Positions 12,924 to 25,232 are shown, counted from the first letter of the stretch. The stretch: DNA of 64,000 nt from Torymus aiolomorphi (GCA_036365515.1 CM070874.1:47987083-48051082), one strand, 5' to 3'. Notes: generated by a model not told the origin, from the letters alone. A program made the numbers and translations.

Positions 12924-13573
12924 GACAAGGAGAGTGCGTAACCTTTGTTTGTGTCACGGATTTTTACCAAATTAAATATCTTGTTTTAGAGCAAAAAAAC
13001 ATTGAATCTCTGTTCCAGGATTTACTCTCATAGGCCTTTTTTGTCGTGCCATGTTATCTTAAAAATGCGTTATTTTGTTAAAAAATTATGTCTCTTCTAT
13101 TGTATGTAACTCTGCAAGTATTCCCGTTACAAAAATGAGCGTCAAAAATTATAAAAGTAGACAGAAAAAGCTTTATTTTAAGCACTTGTCGACTAAAAAT
13201 ATCGAGTTTTGAGTAAGTTATGAGAAATCAAAGATAGTGTAAAAAAATGATTGAAAATAGCACCCTCAAAATCCTTTAAAAAAGGGGATATTTTTAGTAT
13301 TTTTAGTCGAAACAGTGCTTAAAATAAAGCTCGTTTTGCCTACTTTTATAATTTTTGTCGCTCATTTTCATAACGGGAATACTTGCAGAGTTACATACAA
13401 TAGAAGAGACATCATTCCTTAATAAAATAACGCATTTTTAAGATAACATGGCACATATCTCGAGAAAAAAGGCCTATGAGAATAAATTCTGGAACAGGGG
13501 TTCAATATTTTTTTACTCTAAAACAAGATATTTCAATTTGGTACAAATCCGTGACCCAACGCACTCTCCTTGT
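12924..13573. mobile_element. Foldback element with arms of about 300 bp
   Basis: ACAAGGAGAGTGCG (12,924) and CGCACTCTCCTTGT (to 13,573) form the ends. The arms (about 12,924-13,225 and 13,265-13,573) pair almost throughout, including 'ggcctatgagaataaa' and 'catgttatcttaaaaatgcg'. No coding frame is present. Diverged relatives sharing the words 'gtagagttacaat' and 'gaagcccagt' occur at 24,520-24,770, 34,369-35,832 and 43,712-44,414. Confidence 0.85.
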
Positions 13574-14718
13574 GAATACCTATAGAATGATTATCTGAAC
13601 GATGAAAACATATTGATTTTTTCTTGCTTCAGTAAATAAAGAATGAAATAAATTAATATGACAATATCTTCTGAAAAATTCTATTCTCCTATCTTAAAAA
13701 AATGATAGATTTGTTGTGAAGCTAATTTATTCGTGATTTGGTTGGTAGGAGCAATTCTAATGGGTAGTTGGTTACGAAAACAAAAATGGTGCAATGTTTT
13801 GCTAAAAATGACGGCGCGCGAAGCGCACGTAGATAAGACTGGTTATTATAAATATTAAAATTATAACTCCTATCTTATTTTTAATATTCAAAATTCTGGC
13901 TGTTCAACAATTTCAGGAATCTCCAGAATTTTTTGATTCCTTATATTAATTTTTAATTTCAATAATAAATATTTCTATTATTATCGAAAATGGGTAATTA
14001 TATTCTTATACTGCAAAAAATATAAACGCACGTTTACATTACAAATCAAAATTCAGCTATTACAAAATTGTTGCGATATCTTATGTTATTGAATACATCC
14101 TGATTTCAAAAAATTATGTTTTTATACATAACTAAAGAATGACTACAACTATCGACACAATTCTTTTTTATTGTAGATATTTGTACACTACTATACATGC
14201 CACATTGACATGAATACAACATAAAATTAGCATTTAATTGATTTAAAATAATCGAAAAATCTTAAATAAAATCAATTAAATGTTGACAACTTCAAATATG
14301 TACTTTTACGACGATCACGTTTACTTCAACCTTCCTCAAATTAACAAATTTTCTTAATTATTTTTGATACCACATAGCAACAATGAAAGAAAAACAGTGG
14401 CAGCTAATAAAAACATTTACATAAATTTCTAAAGACAAAATGAGTGTATATAAAATTATATGCCCATGAACCATAACCGTTTCAACTTTAAAATTTTTAT
14501 CTCAAAATTGAGAGAGAGTAATTCTTACTATATTCTCTTAAAATCGCGATTATTCGAGAAATTAATTCAAACTCAAAATAATTGGCCAGCGTATCTGACT
14601 AATTTCATGTTTCTGCAGAGCTCGCTGTAAATTAACCTCAATAAAAAAGAAAAGCAAGTAAACAACACGTGCGCGTATCGCGCGCATTTTCATTTTCTAG
14701 TAACATATATTGTAAATA
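13574..14718. other. AT-rich stretch, no feature seen
   Basis: No gene, RNA gene or strong repeat was recognised between the foldback element and the mariner copy. Confidence 0.5.
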
Positions 14719-14799
14719 CAAATAAGTTTCCGCCATTTTTTAATAAAAATTATCAATTTATTGTAAAAAAAAATATACGTTACATTTTATTCAAAATAT

Positions 14800-16051
14800 T
14801 GTCCGTCATTGGCTACTACTTTTTGCCATCTTTCTGGTAGCATTCGGATGCCACGTCCAAAAAACTCTTCATCTTTTGAGGCTACTCATGAATCGACTCA
14901 ATTTTTGGCTTCTTCGTAAGAAGTGAAGTGCTGCTTGACCAGGGCATGAGCCATCGATCGGAACCAGTGGTAGTCCGAAGGAGCAATGTCTGGTGAATAC
15001 GGCGGGTGAGGTAAGACATCCCATTGTAAAGCTTCCAAAGTATCCTTGACGACTTTTGCAACATGTGGCCAAGCGTTGTCGTGCTGAAATAGTACATTAC
15101 GATACGTGTGCCTTAAGTAGCCCATTATTGCACGGCGTGAAGTTAGGGCCCTAAGACTCTAGTATCGTACAATATTTTATAGCACAGCCTAACCTAAGCC
15201 CGCTGTCACGCCTATCCGTGCGCTAAGCAGTCCTTTTTTGCACCGTGAGGTTAGCGCACGAGCGTAGCGAGTGCGATATACACGGTGCAATAATGGGCTA
15301 CTTATCGCAGGGATAGGCGTGACAGCGGGCTTAGGTTAGGCTGTGCTATAAAATCACTTTGCCATGTCTTTTGGCATATTGGGGGCGTTTAAGCTTCAAT
15401 TCTCTGCTCAATTGCAACAGTTGCTGTTGATAACGTTCTCCAGTGATAGTTTCGTTAGGCTGGAATAGCTCGTAATAGATTACTCCGAGCTGATCCCACC
15501 AAATGCACAACATTAACTTTTTGCCATAAATATTCGGTTTGCCCGTTGAAGTTGGTACATGACCAGGCTTACCCCATGATTTTCTATGCTTTGGGTTGTC
15601 GTAGTAAATCCAGTTTTCATCCCCCGTAACTATTCGATGCAAAAAACCCTTTCGAATTTGTCTTTGGAGAAGTTGTACGCACGTGAAACCCCAATTGCCT
15701 TGCTTTTGTACCATACCAATGGTCTTGAGACGGTGTGAAATCGCTTGTTGAGTCACTCCCAAGCTTTCTGCAAGCTGCTCTTCAGTTTGGGATGAGTCTT
15801 GGTCCAATAATGCCTCTAACTCAGCGTCTTCAAACTTGACTGGCCTTCATTCGCGTTCTTTATCTTCCACGTCAAACTCGCAGTTTTTAATTAAACTTTT
15901 GAAACCACTGACGATAACTTCTCTCACTTAAAGCAGCATCACCGTAAACTTCTACAAGCGACCGATGTGCCTCAGCAGCAGATTTCTTTAAATGAAATAA
16001 ATAAATCAAAACTTCCCGCAAATGACGCTTATTCGGTACAAAACTTGACAT
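14800..16051 (-). pseudogene. Mariner transposase pseudogene (DD34D type)
   Basis: Reads on the minus strand from MSSFVPNK at 16,051, the usual mariner N-terminus with its helix-turn-helix region (LKKSAAEAHR). The frame then stops near 15,887 and is shifted before resuming by 15,807 with DSSQTEEQLAESLGVTQQA. Of the catalytic triad, the first aspartate lies in IVTGDENW, the second in FQHDNAWPH and the third in YSPDIAPSDYH, so all three survive. The defects are a frameshift near 15,810-15,890, a short in-frame loss after QKQGNWG, a 250-bp insertion between the codons for KVI and LFQHDN, and two tryptophan-to-TGA stops near 14,885-14,900. Recognisable coding continues past them to VVANDGQYF near the left end. 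It is clearly non-functional. The subfamily was not resolved by eye. Confidence 0.93.
15098..15349. mobile_element. 250-bp insertion inside the mariner, with two interleaved inverted repeats
   Basis: The insertion splits the transposase between KVI and LFQHDN. It contains a 17-bp pair (15,117-15,133 with 15,284-15,300) and a perfect 44-bp pair (15,174-15,217 with 15,311-15,354). These are arranged A-B-A'-B' rather than nested. It also carries the motif ACGAGCGTAGCGAGTG near 15,258. No coding capacity is seen. Confidence 0.7.
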
Positions 16052-16212
16052 TTTCGAACAAAAAAATGTATACTGCCAATACAAAGTCAATAGTATTTTA
16101 AGGTTATGTTGTTGCCAGGTGTCCAAACTTTCTATGTGACATTTTACATCTGACAATTTCAAAGTAATCTTGTCGGTGGAGCCATCTCTTGAAACCGACG
16201 GAAACTTATTTG

Positions 16213-17880
16213 TATACCCAATACATAAAACCGTTCCCGAAAAATTACGATTTGAAAAGAGGGCTAAAACAGTTTTAACCTCTAATATCTCTGAAATTTA
16301 TAAACTAATTCTTTTACCTTAACAATTCATGTCATAAATAATGTACAAACTCTACACCTCCATCAAATCTACATCTCCATCAAATTTCAAAGTAATTAAA
16401 TTTTACTCTAGTTATTGTGCGACATAGCAAGTCATTTCCAGAAATACCAAAATTTTAAATATCAAATATCTCAAAAACTAACTGTTATTATTCAATTAAC
16501 CATTCGCATTAATGTAATAATAACATACTTGATATGAAATATAGCGCGATAGGAGAGAAGTCGACTAGAGCAGTATATATATATTCATGTATTGTTTTGG
16601 CTATTGTAGTTATGAGGCGCAGGTAGACTTCCGTCTCTCGCTCTCTGTCGCGTTCCAGCCGTGATGGGCTTCACACCATCCTGGACACGAGTGTATTTAT
16701 TACGGATAGAATAAAGTTGCTTTGTACCAAATTAATATTACTCGAGTGGACTTGGCAACCACTGCCCTTTTATTCATTATTTAACATCACTAACCATATA
16801 ATCTGGATGAAATTTTACATAGGTATTGCCTATATCGCTTACAAAAAAGTCTATAAATTTCAAACTGATACATTAAGTTGTCATTGAGAAATTACGATTT
16901 TGAAAAATACGTAAAAAAATGTTAACATTAAATATCTCTAAAAATTATGAGACAATTCTTTTACCTAAAGGACGTATACGATAAACATATAAACTCTACA
17001 TCTCCACAAAATTTCAACATGATTAAACCAATTTTTTTTCTCTAGTTATCATGTTCTCGAGAAATTCCGATTTGAAAATAAGGTTACAAAAATTTTAACC
17101 TCTAATATCTCTGAAATTTATTGACGAATCATTTAGCCCAAAGAATTTAGCCGAGAACTATCCAAAATCTACCTCTACAAAAGGAATTTTAAAGCGATTA
17201 AGTTAATTTGACTAAAGTAAACGTGCTTCATACAAAACGCATTTTTTTTCATTTTTTAAATTTTTTCTCAAAAACTAGTCGACAGAATGGATTCAAAATT
17301 TTGCAGATTATAGCTATTTAGATTCTGCATTATCATGATTTTTTTCAAAAAAATTAACCGTTTATTTTTGGAGTTATAAGCTTTAAAAAAAAAGAACACG
17401 TTTTTGTTAATAACAAAAGATCCGCAATAGCTAATGTAATTTTTTTTTTGGAAAATATAGGTTTTTTATGCTCTTTCGAATGCTATCTGTCCGATTCAAA
17501 TATCTCAATTTTATCATTAAAAAAACGCAAAAATGAATTTGAAAATTCGAAATAAAACAAAAATGCATCGGCAAATCAAAAAGAGCATTTTCTTCCCCCA
17601 TTCACACAAAAAGAAAATAAAAAAATGAGACTTGTCCGGTTAAAATCGATCGAATAGATTCTGAGATAAAACGTTACACACACACACACACACATACACA
17701 CACACATCCACACACCTACACACACACACACACACACACGCGCACACACACACACACACACGCACACACATCTATACCAATATTTTCTGAAAATAGTGTA
17801 TTTCGACTCAAAATGTCATAAAACATTGTCCTATCACGTTATTTCATAATATAGCTTTCTCTGTGAAGAAGCAATAATAT
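16213..17880. repeat. AT-rich dispersed repeat family with internal CA microsatellite (copy 1)
   Basis: Recurring phrases such as 'aacctctaatatctctgaaa' (16,277 and 17,097), 'gcttataa', 'gttaataacaaaaga' and 'ttaaaatcgatcgaatag' are shared with copies at 39.4, 45.8, 46.2-49.4 and 59.5-63.0 kb. The (CA)n tract is at about 17,677-17,771, immediately after the conserved 'gagataaaacgttac'. The right end carries the diverged 'agctttctctgtgaagaagc' seen as 'cttcctctttgaggaagc' in other copies. No long reading frame is present. Confidence 0.7.
16553..16785 (+). mobile_element. Possible solo LTR
   Basis: Within the AT-rich repeat, a block of different composition contains a promoter-like start, CT-rich DNA, a polyadenylation signal (AATAAAG near 16,710) and an end resembling an LTR/primer-binding boundary (GGCAACCACTGCC). 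It interrupts the flanking repeat family. Exact TG...CA ends and a target duplication were not established, so this is tentative. Confidence 0.3.
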
Positions 17881-18599
17881 ACCTTTCATTAAGAACTTTC
17901 AAATGCAAGGGATCAGTCAATGAGAAGCAATAAATCAAACCTACTATCCCCTCAGAGTAAATGCAAACAGTCAAAGTGGTTAAATAATATATAAAAGGGA
18001 AAGCGCCCACAGCGAGCATAATAAGTTACGATGGGAGTTAATTAAAAAATTTATCCCTTTTTTAGTTTTCTAGGTGGGTGCGTACTCTAAAGTGCACGTA
18101 ATGAAATGCAGGGTTCCCTGCAGCAGGTGTTCACTCGCTTTGTTTTGTGATCTCACTATTTCGCGGTATTTTACGGGTAGCTGCGGTTATGACGGACTCG
18201 ATCTTTCTCTCTCCTTACTTTTCCTCCTCTTTCCTGCTTTTATCCCTCATATATAACTCTTTTTTGTGTTTTACCTTTTATCTTTTTTGTATACTTGCTT
18301 TTCCAATGTAAATACATCATCGTTTTAAATTTAATTATTTAATCGCATCTGTGAACCGTTGATGGTAATTATAATTATACGGGTATAGAAACTGAAAATT
18401 GAAGCTTTTACTACTGTTCAGCTCGGAAATTTCATACAAAATTATTTATTATTGCAAGCTGCCTATTAATTATTAGATATATTTCTGAGGTGGTTATAAA
18501 AAGTCTGTTACTTATAATCAAACTTTCAACATGAACTTTATAGAAAGGTCACATCGATATCCTCCACCCCTGATTCTCTGACTACCTCTATAGTATAGC
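17881..18599. other. AT-rich stretch, no feature seen
   Basis: No recognisable gene or repeat beyond short pyrimidine runs near 18,210-18,290. Confidence 0.45.
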
Positions 18600-19100
18600 T
18601 CTTTCGCGCTTAGTTTGGTAGGCCTTCTGATTCTCTCCCTCTCTCTCTCTATTCTCTTGTCTGGCACGAGGGCAAGCGCGCGTACGGTCGTTTATCTAAT
18701 CCACGTCTGCACGGCTTGCGCGAGAGTGGGAGTGCGAGCGCAGGAGAAAGTGAGAGGAGGAGCGAGTCAGGCCCGTGTAAATAATTACACACATCAGTCG
18801 GCATTTCGAAGTCGCTAGTCATACGTCACGTACCTGACGTTCCTCTCTGCCGGTGTGCATGCTAGCTATATAGAGGCTCTGTCTCTTTCTCTTTCGAAGC
18901 TCTGCGCGTGGCGTGGGCGCAAGCGCGTGCGCCCGTTTGTTTGCGCGCGATCAGCCGCCTCGTTAAGGGTTTGCAGCTGTAGTTTTCCAGAGCCGATGGT
19001 GTCGGGAATATCGTGATCGCCACCGGGTTATTATCGTCGTGAACATCGTGAATTATGACCTTCGATTTTAAGTATTTTATAAGCATTCCTTTCACTGCCA
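18600..19100. promoter_or_regulatory. CpG-rich patch
   Basis: GC- and CpG-rich sequence with CT runs near 18,635-18,660. Frames of 60-80 codons are open on both strands without a recognisable product. Regulatory or untranslated DNA is the likely content, by composition only. Confidence 0.25.
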
Positions 19101-19299
19101 TGCATTGTTCCTACAGTTTGAAAGCAATGTTTTTTTATCAAGCTAATCCAAACTGGAAGTTGTTTTAGACAATAGCTAATCTGTCGTTTAGATAAACAAA
19201 TTCTGTGCGCGTTTGTATGGCAGCGATTTGAATAATAATCCTGAGAAATAAATGCTCGGTGATAAGAAAGCAGCGTTGCTTGGGCTCTGCAGGAAGAAA

Positions 19300-20930
19300 A
19301 AGTCCGCGAGGGCTGTCTCGACGGAAGGGGTTGACTTCTGGCCTTGGTGCTTTTTCCGCAGCTAACTCACGTACACACGCGGCTGCGCGCGCGCTCGCAG
19401 GCTATAATTAAGGGGTTATTTAGTATTATTTCAATTATCGCGTGCCACACGTAGGCCTGATAACGGCGCCAGTGGGCACAAGCGCTCGGTGGCGTTCTCG
19501 CGCGTCTCGGCGTCTGGAGCTTTGCACCGCCGGCAATTTGCAAACTTCCCCCTCCCCCTTGGCCGCACCGACCGATAAGTTCCGCGGTATTTTCCACCTT
19601 TGTTCGCCTCGGTCACGCGAATTATCTCGGGGGAGGGCAGCTGGATCGTTGCGCAGTGTAAGGGACCCGCCGCTTGCCGATCCGAATCAATGCGTCGAGT
19701 GTTTACCGGGAAAAAGCGAGCTTTCATTACACGCGTGTGTGTGTGTGTGTATAGCTTACTGAAACTTTGCCGTCTTGTTTTGATACGTATAGGCTACATA
19801 TCGCTCTGCAATTATGATTGTGGACTAAGTCCTGTGTGTATGTACTATCGTCTGCTCGTACGTTTATTGCATTCTAATTATCGCTTCCTGTTTATGCAGC
19901 GCTATTTATCTGAAAGAAATTCAATGTGACTAAAGTATGCATATAGTATCTCTGCCAGACTTTACGTATACTCAAGTATACCAGCTAATAGTTACGCTTA
20001 TTTTGTAAAGAACAGGACTTGATATTAAAAATAAATAAAATGATTTAAAAATCTGAAATTAAAAAAAGTAAAATTTATTTTGATAATCGTAAAATGCTTG
20101 CACAAACACGCCTGCGGGTATGTAAACAAGCTTAATTCCACATTGGATTAATGTCCCGGAAAATGCGCGTCTACGCGACAGATTGCAGCAATCGCCGTGC
20201 AAGTTGTTGGCGCGTAAACTGCTGAAAAGTTGCGCGCGTAGGAGCACTTTGACCAGGCACAGGGCAGCCTGCAGCAATAGCAGCAGCAGCAGCAGCAGCA
20301 GCCTCCCATTCTCCGGACCGGCTTCCTTTTCGCCTCCTGTGTTCTAGCATAATATACATAGGACATAATTCACACGCTCCGTAATGTTATCTTCGGATTA
20401 TTTATGGCGCGAGTATCCCAAGCTCGCGCTCACGCCCGCGCACATACTCGCCTCGCGGCCTTTTCTCCTAAGAGGGCGGCTGCTGCGCGCGGAACGCGAG
20501 TAAGAGAGAGGCAGACAGAGAGAATGGATATTGTACGTGAAATTTTATGCTCCAAATTCCAGGAGCCACGACAATCGCGATAAGCGGCGCTCGCGCGCGC
20601 TTCTCTAAGCAGAAAAAGCTTGGTCATGCAGGCGGCGAATTAAAGCGAGAGAGTGCGAGATAGGCGAGAGAGACAACCGGTTTCGATTAAACTTCTTCCT
20701 TTTTCCGCCTCCCTTTTTCCGCCGTCGAGGCGTAATCCGACGCGCGACTGCGCCCTCCCATTATGCATCCGCGCTCGTAACGATGTCACGCGCTCGCGCG
20801 GACAAGGAGTAAAACGCGCGACGCCGCGAGCCAGGATAAATATTCGTTCCGGCCCGCGCGGGTGTCGCACGAGAAATGGAACTCGCAGCGCCGTCGGCGA
20901 GGTGCACGTCGCGCTTCTGAGCGATGTCTG
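19300..20930. promoter_or_regulatory. Long CpG-rich region with CAG microsatellite
   Basis: The longest GC-rich region in the window, with some AT-rich gaps (about 19,780-20,090). A (CAG)n tract lies at about 20,277-20,302, and a GA-rich segment is near 20,500-20,670. Several overlapping 65-110 codon frames are open on both strands, none with a recognisable domain. It may contain a promoter or non-coding exon; no specific start site can be defended. Confidence 0.25.
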
Positions 20931-21949
20931 ATTAGATTCTGAAACCTCTTTCTCTTGGCTATTGGACCTTATGTGTATTTTTTCGCGCTCTTGTTGGCCA
21001 CATCTATTACTCCATAAAATTTATTGGATCCCAACTCCGCTATTGTATGGTTAACTTTCGTATTTGCAGTCTTTCTAGAATCTGCTTTAGCGACCAACAT
21101 TTTATGATGGAACGTTATGTATTACAGTTCCTCATCATGCATTTTGAGAAGAATTTACGAGACAACTTTACACATCTCAATCCATACGCAAAACTATGCA
21201 TTAGAATTTTTCATTTATGATATACACCCATACTATAGTTGTGAAATGGTATTTATAAATAATCCATTATGCATAAAAAGTAAATAATATATAACCGTCT
21301 GCGAAGAAAAAGTATAAGTATGATAAATTTTCCTATTTAATTGAAAAAATTTTTTTCATTTCAGAAGTAAGATTGAACTTTCACTAAAATATAGATTCTA
21401 AAAGTAAAACTTTCCCCTTATGAACGATTTTTTTGCGAAATAAAAAAAAAAAAACTGCTGGTACTCGGCTTGTCGGGAGAACTTTCAAGACATATTGGAC
21501 ATTGGTAATGACCTTCGATGCTTTTCGACCTAATAAAGTTTAAAAAGTTTCTCAGAAAACAAACCCAGCAAAGCTTAGAGCGTGAAAACAGGCAATAATA
21601 TTTTAAGAAATTAAAAAAAAAAATCAGTTTTTTTTTTATACATAATAATAACATATAATATCTCTTTTTTGTATGTAGAAATTAAAAAAATTATAAAACT
21701 GTTATTAATTTTCACCTTTGCAATATGATAAGAAAAAATTTTAAATTATATTTCCAGTTTTTCTAAAATTTCAACTGCAACAGACTATTAAAAAGAAAGA
21801 AATATTATTTTGAGGACTTTTTAACATCATTTAACGAAATCCATTTGATATAATACACTTGACATTCGGGAACATACGATCATCATAACGGCGGCATGCG
21901 TTTTTAAGAAAGTCTAACCTTTCTATGAGTTATGTTGATAATCTCGTTT
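20931..21949. other. AT-rich stretch containing a possible RING-finger remnant
   Basis: Mostly AT-rich with A/T runs. The only notable content is the minus-strand CPICLE-containing frame described separately. Confidence 0.45.
21460..21533 (-). pseudogene. Possible RING-finger exon fragment
   Basis: On the minus strand an acceptor-like TTTATTAG is followed by a frame encoding RSKSIEGHYQCPICLESSPD. CPICLE is the usual start of a RING finger (first zinc-ligand pair C-x2-C), and the continuation KPSTS fits the variable loop before the next ligands. The frame then runs into a poly(T) tract with no GT donor and no CGH motif, so the domain is cut off. It may be an exon remnant or chance similarity. 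Confidence 0.22.
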
Positions 21950-22535
21950 GACGTCGAGAAACGTCATTATTTGCCGGTGTGGCGGTGGGTGCCCCTCCCC
22001 GCAGTTACGTGGCGCACAGGCTCTCGCCCTCTAAACAGCACACGCTAAGCGAGTTCCTTGCAGTGCTGCAGGTCGGTCCGGCAGGCAAACCGGTACATAA
22101 AGACATCAAGAAAAGTTACGAGCGGCGCATCACGTAAAATTGGAAAAACCGCGGGGAAAAGAGAGAGAGGGAGTAGGAGCAACAGCCAAAGTCCACCTCC
22201 CGAGTGATTTCCCGCTCGCGACTCACGTTATGGTGCGCACGTGGAGGCAGTTAGGGAAAAGAGAGGGATAGACAAACCACGCGCGCTCACCTGACGCCGA
22301 GAAGGCACAAAGGTAACCCGACTCGAGGTGGACGTGAACTCCCGGATAGACGCCCACGGCGTTCCTGGGCCCAGCGAGTAGCGGCGGCGGCGGCGCGGCA
22401 TCGGACACAATGCCCGCTGAGCTGAGCAGCACCCACTGTCACGCATTGTGAGTTATGGCGCGTATTATTAAACCGCGTGGACGTGCCCCGCAAGAGAATG
22501 AGGGAGGGGGCGGGCAAGAAAAAATGAGAGGAAGT

Positions 22536-22602
<67 letters not shown>

Positions 22603-22690
22603 GAAGAGCCGCGAGCGCGCGGAAGCAGAGAGATCCCGCGGGAGAGAAAAAGAGGCGCTAGCTTTAAAGCGTCTGTTTACACTCGAACGG
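21950..22690. promoter_or_regulatory. CpG-rich patch with GA microsatellite and a possible minus-strand first exon
   Basis: GC-rich DNA with (GCC)n near 22,382-22,398 and a long (GA)n tract at about 22,537-22,600. On the minus strand an ATG at 22,446 opens a frame running to a consensus donor CAG/GTGAGC (last exon base 22,291). Two other frames are also open over this span, so reading frame alone proves nothing. Treat it as a candidate promoter or first exon only. Confidence 0.3.
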
Positions 22691-23659
22691 GAGAAACATT
22701 TTTCTGCCTTGATTTCAAACGATTCAGAAATTTTCACTCAATGTCTATTTCAATTTCTATAAGGTATTCTCATTCTATGTGCAAATCCAATGTACTTTTT
22801 AACTATTTCTACAAGAGCAGGTGCGCAGTAAAAGAATTTATTCAAATGTTTGAAAAATTATCAAAAAATTGAAAAACTCTAGTTAAACTATTTTAAGCCT
22901 TCCAAGTAAGTGTACTTTTTGATACCTTTATTTTTTTTTCAGACAGGATGTTACAAGGGTCCATGTTTTTCTGGTTTCGGATATAACATTGGTTCAGTCG
23001 AAGATTTAATGCTTTCGTTCACTTTAGGACCATTTAACCTTTTCTCAGGCGCGAAAAGTACTTCGTTTAATTGCATGTGTGAGAAGAGGGTTTGCTCTTT
23101 TCTTTATTATTTGCTCTTTCTTTTGCTCGTTTCGTCTTTCTTGTTTTCTATATCCTATATGTTTTATTCGGATTCCTTTCTTTTGTTCAGATTATATCCT
23201 TGGTTAAAACTTAAAATTCTTTTTTAGGTTAATAACATAATTAGAAGAATTTAATTTCCAAATTCAAAATGGCTTTTGCAATATTTAATTTGAGGCTGAT
23301 TGACTTAATAAATTTATATATATACTTACTTTAAAAGTTTCTGTTTTACATTTCATATTTATTTGTTTCTTACATAACCAATAAAAATAATGTTGACATA
23401 GCTATTACTCAGCCAACTTATAGTTATTCCCGAAAATATCAAAATGATAATTATTCCTGAAAACATGTACATAACAAATGTAACAGTAGAATTTACGAAA
23501 CTCGAGGCTTATCTCTATAATAATGAACGGAATGTCAGCCATTAACTCTTCTCTCTTAATTTTATCTTTCACGCGTGCTCGGTAAGACAGGCAAATGAGA
23601 GTGTACATTGAAAGCGGTCATTACATAAATAAATAAATTTTACATGACGATAAAAGAAA
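22691..23659. other. AT-rich stretch with an unassigned acceptor-preceded frame
   Basis: A run of T ending in CAG near 22,941 resembles a splice acceptor and is followed by an open frame beginning TGCYKGPCFSGFGY. No donor pairs convincingly and no family was recognised, so it is recorded without a product. Confidence 0.2.
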
Positions 23660-24180
23660 ATTAAGGTCAGTCGAGTAGCGTCGCCGCGTGAGCGTAAAGA
23701 AAGGGATTTCTCGGGCTACGTGCGCGTAAGTTTATGCTTGACGAGAGCATAAATTCGAAGCTATTTACTAGATAATCTGGAGTAATGGCGTTCGTTCAAA
23801 TGAGCCATAGATGTGCGCTTATGCGAGCGCGTGAGACACGAGCCGCGAGCGCGAGCTGGAAAGAGCGAGAGAGCGAACGAGCCTCGTGACTAGGTGGCCC
23901 GCTATTCATATTTAAATGCAATGCCACTCGACCGGAGTAAAGTGCACCCTGCGCGGATTATTCCCCCACGAATATAACAAGCTTATTATTATGGACGCGC
24001 GCTGCGGAAGCGCTCACGAGCTATAGCAGGTAGCCTGTGCGCGAGCGATGGCGTTTAAATTCCTGCGGAATACTTCGTTACATTGTACGAAGGCGCGACC
24101 CGTTCAATCTCGGCTCACAAAAATTATGATGTTATATAGTGCCACTACTATCGGATTATGCGGGATTCGCATTACATACC
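23660..24180. promoter_or_regulatory. CpG-rich patch
   Basis: GC- and CpG-rich block with alternating 'gcgag/gagcg' words and no usable reading frame. Confidence 0.22.
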
Positions 24181-24239
24181 GATTCTTCACAAGCTTTTGA
24201 GAGTAATATTATTTATAAAATTACAATGATCACCGGGGG

Positions 24240-24770
24240 CAAAGAGCGTCACAAATATGACAAAACACAATCGAATCCCTTCCGTCGTGGAAACGAAAAA
24301 TATTTTTAGGCATGAACCGCTTGTTCTACTAGAAATAGGGAAAGAATGGATCCACTTTTTCACCATCGATGAAAAGATTATTTCGGTCATATTTTCATAT
24401 TTATTGGCAAAAACAGCTATTTATTATGGCAAGAGTGAGAGAAACCGAATCAGTAAGAAGTCAAGCAATACCTAATTATATCTATTTGTGTATAAATTTA
24501 GGTTTTGAGCAAGTTTTTCTCTCTATGTCTTTTCTTGTATTCGTAACATAAATACTTGTAGAGTTACAATCAGTACAAGAGCAATCGTTTTTCAACAAAA
24601 TAAAGCAATAATTTAAGATTTGGTAATTTATTTAGAGAAAAAGGAATTATGAGAACTAATAATCGGTACTGAGCTTCGTTTTTAGACAACTGAAATCGAT
24701 TCATTTATTATAAGTCCGGTTATGATCCGTTTCTCAAAGGTTGCGTACTTTTCTTGTTCGTGCAAAATCA
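24240..24770. repeat. Fragments of two dispersed inverted-repeat families
   Basis: About 24,290-24,450 shares phrases ('ggcaagagtgagagaaaccgaa', 'catcgatgaaaagatt') with the element at 51,612-52,163. About 24,520-24,770 resembles one arm of the family at 43,712-44,414 ('gtagagttacaat', 'ggtactgagcttc', 'ccgtttctcaaaggttg'). Both are diverged partial copies. Confidence 0.5.
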
Positions 24771-24904
24771 TACTAATCCCACAACCAATTTTTATTTTTT
24801 AACTGCATCGGGAACATTTCATTTCAACATATTCTACTACTCGAAAGACCATTCGTTTCAATAAACTCTTTATAACCAAAGTTGCCCGATCTTTGAGTAT
24901 ATAG

Positions 24905-25160
24905 CATGTATAATATGATAGCGATTTTACATCTAGTTAGAGTCTAGAGAATGCGAGCGCCGAAGATTGTATTGCGCAAGAGCGCCACGAGAGGTCCCGC
25001 GGGCGAGCGAGGACCGGAGGTCACACCACGGATGGCCGTGTGGAGCAACGAACGTACGAGTTCGTCCTTTTGTATTGTTTACAGTGGAATAAAGAATTCA
25101 CTTTTACTTGATATCGACTTGTTTTAAGTTCATTTCGGTAGAAGTTGTCACCTAGTCCTC
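24905..25160 (+). mobile_element. Possible solo LTR
   Basis: Starts near TGTATAATATGA and runs through a GC-rich block into a polyadenylation signal (GGAATAAAGAATTC near 25,087) and a T-rich end with GTTGTCA. This layout fits a U3-R-U5 long terminal repeat. No internal retroelement coding is adjacent and no target duplication could be matched, so it is tentative. Confidence 0.3.
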
Positions 25161-25232
25161 TAAGACAAAACAAAAGTATTTAATGTCAATATTTTCTAGA
25201 AAATAAACTATAAGAACAGTTATTCAGCACTG

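Larger units (their letters stand above)
14719..16212 (-). mobile_element. Mariner (Tc1/mariner superfamily) transposon, inactive copy
   Basis: Inverted ends CAAATAAGTTTCCG (14,719) and CGGAAACTTATTTG (to 16,212) are each flanked by TA, the target duplication expected for this superfamily. The span is 1,494 bp; subtracting the internal insertion at about 15,098-15,349 leaves roughly 1.24 kb, close to a normal mariner. The element contains a minus-strand transposase gene that is broken (separate entry). Confidence 0.93.

Noticed and set aside
14719..16212. Functional mariner transposase
   Set aside because: Although the catalytic aspartates survive, the gene has a frameshift, a deletion, a 250-bp insertion and two nonsense codons.
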